Shown piece after piece: positions 59,983 through 64,000 of a stretch of 64,000 nt of DNA. Source of the stretch: Lachnospiraceae bacterium (GTDB lineage Bacteria > Bacillota > Clostridia > Lachnospirales > Lachnospiraceae); NCBI GenBank assembly GCA_023664345.1, contig JAMPFQ010000015.1, forward strand, positions 32,130 to 96,129, written 5' to 3'. The notes under the pieces are model-generated. The model saw only the letters and a list, made by a program, of their open reading frames with translations. It did not search any database and was not told where the DNA came from. Each line of letters starts with the position of its first letter. Position 1 is the first letter of the stretch. A program made the translations under genes and the position numbers.

Positions 59983-60972
59983 ATGTTCCGTACAATATGG
60001 GATTGGCTGGAAATAGACGCGACCCGCGACAGGGAGGCAATCCGGAAGGCCTATGCCCGCCAGTCAAAAAAGTATCACCCGGAGGAGATGCCCGAGGAAG
60101 CCAGGCTGCTGCGGGAGGCATATAAGCAGGCCCTTTCGCTGGCGGATAGCGCGGCGCGGGGAAGTACGGCAGCAAAAAACGCTGGGAACGACTTTGCACA
60201 GCGTGGCGGAAAAGGCAGTGACGGCGGTTCTGACGGGCGGAATGAAAAAAGGGCCGACACCCAAAAGGACACGGATGCCGGATACCGCTACAGGCAGGAG
60301 GAAAAGGGCGGCGGCCGCAGGCATGAGGAAAAGCCTGCTGACATCGGCTATCAATATGGGTATCAGGAAAACAAGAAAACACCAAAGACCCCGCCGCAAA
60401 ACGAGGATATCCGTTATCGGTATGGGCATGAGACGAGCCGTCGTAAGACGGCGGATGAAAGCCCCGGCTTCGATTATTATCAGTTTGACGCGGACAGGGC
60501 GGAGCGTCTGGGACAGTTGGAAGAACGTCTGAACGGGCTCTACCATGACAGGAACCGGAACGATCTCAGCCTGTGGGCGGAGGCTGTGAAAAGCTGCCTC
60601 ACGGAGGAAGATCTGAAAGACATACATGTGGTCGCCGCGGCAATCTCCCATTTAACGCAGATGCCGGGTATGGATGACCATATATGGTATATTCTGGAAA
60701 AAGAACTGTTCCGCTATTGTGAAAAAAGCGCGGAGTGGACGTGGCTGAGATCCCAATTCGCGGCGATCCGCAGGGAAAGCGGCGTTCCCTCAAAAGAAGA
60801 TGCCCTCTTCAAACAAAATATCGTGATCGCCAGACAGATCGACCCGAGAACAGGACAGACGATCCCTGAGAAACCTGCGCCGAAAGGCCATGGTTACACA
60901 AAGTATATCATAATCGCGCTTGTGATCATTGATTTTATCATAACACTCATATTGGCGTATATTTTCTCCTGA
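59983..60972 (+). CDS. J-domain-like membrane-anchored cochaperone with HPE instead of HPD
   Basis: 329 residues. Residues about 3-60 resemble a J domain (DWLEIDATRDREAIRKAYAR), but the invariant HPD loop reads HPE (SKKYHPEEMPEE, about 28-30). A long low-complexity polar region follows (about 60-170, rich in G, K, D, R), then a helical domain (about 175-285) and a C-terminal membrane helix (IIIALVIIDFIITLILAYIF), which would tail-anchor it. It probably recruits the Hsp70-like protein encoded just upstream to the membrane. The HPE variant may weaken ATPase stimulation. Confidence 0.8.
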   Translation: MFRTIWDWLEIDATRDREAIRKAYARQSKKYHPEEMPEEARLLREAYKQALSLADSAARGSTAAKNAGNDFAQRGGKGSDGGSDGRNEKRADTQKDTDAGYRYRQEEKGGGRRHEEKPADIGYQYGYQENKKTPKTPPQNEDIRYRYGHETSRRKTADESPGFDYYQFDADRAERLGQLEERLNGLYHDRNRNDLSLWAEAVKSCLTEEDLKDIHVVAAAISHLTQMPGMDDHIWYILEKELFRYCEKSAEWTWLRSQFAAIRRESGVPSKEDALFKQNIVIARQIDPRTGQTIPEKPAPKGHGYTKYIIIALVIIDFIITLILAYIFS

Positions 60973-61045
60973 ATCAGGCATACTGACAGTAGGTCTGTGC
61001 GCAGACCGCATCGAATATGGCAATGAAAAGACAGGAGGAAATCAT

Positions 61046-61366
61046 ATGGCAGAATTGAAATGTTCCGTTGATAATTGCGTCTACAATGACCAGCATCTCT
61101 GCTGCAAAGGAGATATCATGGTGGGCGGCAGGCACGCCAGCTGCTGCGACGACACCTGCTGTGAAAGTTTTGTCCAGAGACGGGAGGGGCAGGATACTTT
61201 CAGAAATTCGACCGCTCATCCCAGCCATACCATCAGCATTGACTGCGAGGCCTGCAACTGCGAGTACAATAACGACTACAAATGTAACGCAGGACACGTG
61301 GATATCTGCGGGTGCGGAGCCAGCAACTGTGAGGGCACCGCATGTACCACGTTTACGGATAAGTAG
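61046..61366 (+). CDS. DUF1540 cysteine-rich protein (two repeats)
   Basis: 106 residues with two DUF1540 modules: CSVDNCVYNDQHLCCKGDI (residues 6-24) and CEACNCEYNNDYKCNAGHV (about 67-85), each followed by a CxxxxC pair ending CESF or CTTF. The sixteen or so cysteines suggest metal binding. Function unknown; the family is common in Clostridia. AGGAGG lies 7-8 nt before the ATG. It has a short gap after the J-domain gene and may be separately transcribed. Confidence 0.85.
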   Translation: MAELKCSVDNCVYNDQHLCCKGDIMVGGRHASCCDDTCCESFVQRREGQDTFRNSTAHPSHTISIDCEACNCEYNNDYKCNAGHVDICGCGASNCEGTACTTFTDK

Positions 61367-61404
61367 GCAGTTCAAAAGACGGATCAGAAAAGTAAGATTG
61401 TGTA

Positions 61405-61433
61405 TTGACAAATAATGCGCTGTGTGGTAATCT
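61405..61433 (+). promoter_or_regulatory. Promoter of infC-rpmI-rplT
   Basis: -35 TTGACA (61405-61410), 17-bp spacer, -10 TAATCT (61428-61433). Confidence 0.82.
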
Positions 61434-61439
61434 GTTTAG

Positions 61440-61609
61440 CGTGTGGGAAACACAACAACAAGCAGAGTATCCACTCTCACCTTACGGCGATCGGGCTTGT
61501 AAGCGTTCACATTTTTAATACAGACTGCCTGTGGTCTTTATGGGTGAGGTCTGCGGAAAGTGAGATCAGGTGGATAGGTATGCTATCCACCTTTTTAATA
61601 TTTTCTTAT
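61440..61609 (+). promoter_or_regulatory. infC leader (L20-leader-like) with terminator
   Basis: A roughly 170-nt leader between the promoter and infC ends in the perfect hairpin GGTGGATAG / CTATCCACC with TTTTT (61569-61596). In Bacillus, L20 binds the infC leader and triggers premature termination; the position and terminator here fit that mechanism. The specific L20-binding fold was not drawn in full. Confidence 0.65.
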
Positions 61610-61623
61610 GGAGGTATAAGGCC

Positions 61624-62130
61624 ATTAGCGATTTAATGATTAACGAACAGATTAGGGACAAAGAAGTACGTCTGATCGGGGAGAACGGCGAACAGCTTGG
61701 CATCATGTCTGCGAGGGAGGCGATGCGGCTTGCCGAGGAAGCGGAATTGGATCTGGTGAAGATCGCCCCTACCGCGAAGCCCCCTGTGTGTAAGATTGTT
61801 GATTACGGCAAGTTCAAGTATGAGCAGATCCGTAAGGAGAAAGAGGCCAGGAAGAAGCAGAAGACCATTGAAATCAAGGAAATCCGTCTGTCTCCGAACA
61901 TCGACACCAACGATCTGAACACCAAGATCAATGCCGCAAGGAGATTCCTGACCAAGGGCGACAAGGTCAAGGTCACGCTTCGGTTCCGCGGCCGTGAAAT
62001 GGCGCACATGAACAACAGCAAACATATTCTGGATGATTTTGCTGAAAGCCTGTCCGATATCTCCGTGGTGGAAAAGGCTCCCAAGGTAGAGGGTAGGAGC
62101 ATGACAATGTTTTTAACTGAAAAGCGTTAA
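61624..62130 (+). CDS. infC: Translation initiation factor IF-3, ATT start
   Basis: 168 residues. The N-domain has MINEQIRDKEVRLIGENGEQ and the C-domain MAHMNNSKHILDDF. IF-3 prevents subunit joining and proofreads the start codon. The start is ATT at 61624: GGAGG (61610-61614) lies 9 nt upstream, while the first ATG (61636) is 21 nt away. A rare ATT/AUU start is a known device by which IF-3 limits its own synthesis in E. coli. First gene of infC-rpmI-rplT. Confidence 0.95.
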   Translation: MSDLMINEQIRDKEVRLIGENGEQLGIMSAREAMRLAEEAELDLVKIAPTAKPPVCKIVDYGKFKYEQIRKEKEARKKQKTIEIKEIRLSPNIDTNDLNTKINAARRFLTKGDKVKVTLRFRGREMAHMNNSKHILDDFAESLSDISVVEKAPKVEGRSMTMFLTEKR

Positions 62131-62178
62131 GCGCCGAAAGTTAAGATAAATCAAATCAAAGTTTAGGAGGAAACTGTT

Positions 62179-62376
62179 ATGCCAAAAATGAAGACAAGCA
62201 GATCAGCTGCAAAGCGTTTTAAAGTAACCGGAACAGGTAAATTGAAGAGAAATAAGGCTTACAAGCGCCATATCCTGACCAAGAAGACGAGGAAGACCAA
62301 ACGTAATCTCAGAAAGCCTGCGATAACGGATGCAACGAATGTAAAGAACATGAAGAAGCTTTTACCCTATTTATAA
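62179..62376 (+). CDS. rpmI: Ribosomal protein L35
   Basis: 65 residues, starting [20 protein letters not shown], highly basic, typical of L35 of the 50S subunit. AGGAGG lies 8 nt upstream. Second gene of the operon, 48 nt after infC. Confidence 0.97.
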   Translation: MPKMKTSRSAAKRFKVTGTGKLKRNKAYKRHILTKKTRKTKRNLRKPAITDATNVKNMKKLLPYL

Positions 62377-62398
62377 GTCAGGTGAGGAGGAATAAGAC

Positions 62399-62755
62399 AT
62401 GGCAAGAATCAAAGGCGGCATGAATGCCCGGAAGAAACATAACAGAGTATTGAAGCTTGCGAAAGGCTACAGAGGAGCAAGGAGCAAGCAGTACAGAATA
62501 GCGAAGCAGTCCGTTATGAGGGCTCTGGCGAGCTCATACGCAGGCAGAAAAGAGAGGAAGCGTCAGTTCAGACAGCTTTGGATTGCCCGTATCAATGCGG
62601 CGGCAAGGATGAACGGCCTTTCCTACAGCAGGTTCATGCATGGATTGAAGTTGGCAGGCGTGGATATCAACAGAAAGATGCTGGCTGAGATGGCGGTAAA
62701 CGATGCGGAGGGCTTCAAGACCCTGGCAGAACTGGCTAAGACCAAGATCGCCTGA
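62399..62755 (+). CDS. rplT: Ribosomal protein L20
   Basis: 118 residues, starting [19 protein letters not shown], with a basic N-terminal arm and helical globular end ([21 protein letters not shown]). It is essential for 50S assembly and the likely repressor of its own operon through the infC leader. After its stop there is a GC hairpin (62779-62802: GCCCGGCAG/CTGTCGGGC) without a clear T-tract, which may still be the operon end. Confidence 0.97.
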   Translation: MARIKGGMNARKKHNRVLKLAKGYRGARSKQYRIAKQSVMRALASSYAGRKERKRQFRQLWIARINAAARMNGLSYSRFMHGLKLAGVDINRKMLAEMAVNDAEGFKTLAELAKTKIA

Positions 62756-62871
62756 CGAGCGGTGGAACATAGTCTTACGGCCCGGCAGTTACTGTCGGGC
62801 TGTGATTATTGTTTCTGTAGCAGTTTAGCCAGAAAATAAAAAAATATCTGTTCAAAATGGTTTTGGTGTGG

Positions 62872-62877
62872 TATAAT
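62872..62877 (+). promoter_or_regulatory. Extended -10 promoter of tRNA-Gly
   Basis: TATAAT preceded by TGG, an extended -10; the -35 at the right distance is weak (TGTTCA). About 50 nt before the mature tRNA. Confidence 0.6.
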
Positions 62878-62930
62878 GTCTAAGTACACGAAAGCAGAGG
62901 CATCCGTGACCATAGGATGATACAGTTCAT

Positions 62931-63001
62931 GCAGGATTAGTACATCGGTAGTATGTCAGCTTCCCAAGCTGAAGAGGCGGGTCCGACTCCCGTATCCTGC
63001 T
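62931..63001 (+). tRNA. tRNA-Gly (anticodon CCC)
   Basis: Cloverleaf of 71 nt. The acceptor GCAGGAT / ATCCTGC is perfect, the anticodon arm TCAGC-TTCCCAA-GCTGA gives CCC, and the T-arm CGGGTCCGACTCCCG is present. CCA is not encoded. Confidence 0.93.
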
Positions 63002-63074
63002 TTTTGTTTTGCAAAAATTTTTGGTATATTTTGTGGAAAACCGGATATAATGTTTTGTAAATGATGATTGATAG

Positions 63075-63146
63075 TCCTCGATAGCTCAATGGTAGAGCAC
63101 TCGGCTGTTAACCGAGTTGTTGTAGGTTCGAGCCCTACTCGGGGAG
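63075..63146 (+). tRNA. tRNA-Asn (anticodon GTT)
   Basis: Cloverleaf of 72 nt. The acceptor TCCTCGA / TCGGGGA has one G-T pair, the anticodon arm is CTCGG-CTGTTAA-CCGAG, and the T-arm GTAGGTTCGAGCCCTAC is intact. A TATAAT lies about 30 nt upstream. CCA is not encoded. Confidence 0.94.
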
Positions 63147-63177
63147 CGAAGCGTCAAAGGGATGACACTTGGGAAAG

Positions 63178-63207
63178 CCCGTAAACATCAGTGTTTGCGG
63201 GTTTTTT
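63178..63207 (+). terminator. Terminator after tRNA-Asn
   Basis: Stem CCCGTAAACA / TGTTTGCGGG with one mismatch and a 3-4 nt loop, then TTTTTT. Confidence 0.88.
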
Positions 63208-63465
63208 GGTGTCCGGAAAAAGTTTAAAAAGGGGACAGGATAGTATGGGTGGCTGCAAGAGCAGGCATATGAGTGATAACCGAAAAAACAGGCCGGGACA
63301 GCGTTTCCTGATGGGGTTTGGCTGTCTGTTTTCCGTTTCTTTTAGGGAAGTGGAAAAGATAGCAGGGCCAGGCGCGGGATACGGTCTGGAGGAACAATAT
63401 CATTCACCAGCCATGGGATGGACAGGGACCATCCCGCATGGCGGAAGTACAGGAGGAAAAATCGC
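63208..63465 (+). other. Intergenic stretch before symE
   Basis: No convincing gene. A 97-codon open frame (63191-63484) has no ribosome site and Gly/Arg-rich, poorly structured translation. A short inverted repeat ATGGGATGG / CCATCCCGCAT (63413-63440) precedes the symE ribosome site and could be part of its RNA-level control. Confidence 0.4.
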
Positions 63466-63699
63466 ATGGAAGAAAGAAAAGTAACGGTCTACAGGGGAAG
63501 CACGAAGGACTATTCCCCGGTCCCCAGGATAACGCTCCAGGGACAGTGGCTGGACAGCCTTGGTTTTTCCATAGGGGACAGGCTGACAGTGGGATGTGAG
63601 CGGGGCAGGCTTATCATTGAAAAGAGTGAAACTGAAAGCATTGAGATCGGGATGGTGGCGGAAGTGGCCGTCAGGTACAAACAGGAAAGCCGGATATGA
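63466..63699 (+). CDS. symE: SymE-family toxin-like protein
   Basis: 77 residues, with the SymE fold signature PRITLQGQWLDSLGFSIGD followed by the GRLIIEKS strand; the AbrB-like swapped hairpin of the SymE superfamily. In E. coli, SymE is an SOS-induced type I toxin with RNase-like or nucleoid-binding activity, held down by the antisense RNA SymR. In Clostridia such genes often sit on mobile elements. ATG 63466 has AGGAGG about 8 nt upstream. The tnpV gene follows 130 nt later. Confidence 0.88.
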   Translation: MEERKVTVYRGSTKDYSPVPRITLQGQWLDSLGFSIGDRLTVGCERGRLIIEKSETESIEIGMVAEVAVRYKQESRI

Positions 63700-63828
63700 A
63701 AAGGCGGCGGGATATGGGCATTGCAGGAGATATTCTTTTTTCCGCCGGTATGTTTCCGGACTGGAATACTGTTTAGGTTTAAAGTACAAAATAATTTAAT
63801 GCTTTAATGCAAGGAAAGAGTGGAGGAT

Positions 63829-64000
63829 ATGGAGGCACTGGCGTATAGGAAATGCGGGGAATACCTGATCCCGGATCTGGAACTGGACGGAGAGAAAGAA
63901 ATGGGGGAGACGCCGTTAGGGAAATACGGGATGTTAAGGCAGAGCTTCCTGATGGAACACCACAGGGGGACATACACGTCCATGCTGCTGACAGGGCGGC
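63829..64000 (+). CDS. tnpV: TnpV-family mobile-element protein (3' partial)
   Basis: The first 57 residues are visible before the right edge; they read EALAYRKCGEYLIPDLEL after the initiator and PLGKYGMLRQSFLMEHHRG, the conserved N-terminus of TnpV proteins found in Clostridia conjugative and mobilisable elements. The role of TnpV is unclear. ATG 63829 has GGAGG immediately upstream. Together with symE it marks a mobile segment that continues beyond the window. Confidence 0.85.
   Translation, partial: MEALAYRKCGEYLIPDLELDGEKEMGETPLGKYGMLRQSFLMEHHRGTYTSMLLTGR

Noticed and set aside
63191-63484. 97-codon open frame before symE
   Set aside because: No ribosome site, begins inside the tRNA-Asn terminator region, and overlaps the well-supported symE start.

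Overview
The window reads as chromosome from a Clostridia-class Bacillota bacterium, most likely Lachnospiraceae, with moderately high GC. This rests on gene content: DUF4364, DUF1385 and DUF1540 proteins, the rpmE/DUF1385/prmC/prfA cluster, Rho with a long disordered N-terminal arm, rubrerythrin beside a flavoprotein-rubredoxin fusion, a threonine T-box, and SymE/TnpV-type mobile genes. No 16S rRNA is present, so the genus is not fixed.

Layout. 0-9 kb: the end of a GPH-type sugar symporter, two unknown convergent genes, a membrane GGDEF-EAL protein, a GH78 alpha-L-rhamnosidase, and a small self-contained transcription unit with a 25-residue ORF. 9-20 kb: housekeeping genes (NYN/LOTUS protein, rarA, DUF4364, radical SAM protein, malic enzyme, rho, rpmE, DUF1385, prmC, prfA). 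20-24.6 kb: oxidative-stress genes (Hrb-like flavoprotein, rubrerythrin) and a second GGDEF-EAL protein. 24.6-40.8 kb: a plant-glycan island with a beta-helix protein, kduD, an AraC-GH39 regulator divergent from a sugar ABC importer, a GH78-like protein, a GH3 enzyme and beta-phosphoglucomutase. 40.7-44.2 kb: MATE exporter, a PadR operon with decaying partners, and an acetyltransferase remnant. 44-54.9 kb: UvrA paralogue, secreted GH5 lipoprotein, a sugar-sensor/GGDEF protein, an epimerase, NADAR, a PadR/HAAS/SdpI operon and a cyclophilin lipoprotein. 55-62.8 kb: CarD, the T-box-controlled thrS operon carrying an Hsp70/J-like pair, a DUF1540 protein and infC-rpmI-rplT. 62.9-64 kb: tRNA-Gly, tRNA-Asn, then symE and tnpV at the right edge.

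The most unusual feature is a set of dispersed structured elements. Family A (8 copies plus a short tandem half-copy) always lies directly upstream of a start codon in the same orientation, folds into covarying nested stems, and ends in a GGAACTGGAATAGGAG-like tail that is the ribosome-binding site of the next gene. The downstream genes are unrelated (rhamnosidase, NYN protein, DUF4364, prfA, rubrerythrin, ABC permease, ABC binding protein, thrS operon). Family B (2 copies) starts within 2 nt of a stop codon. Family C (3 loci) is a larger multi-helix element with a doubled CAGATG core. All three show compensatory base changes between copies. They could be a previously undescribed class of structured, mobile or regulatory intergenic elements.
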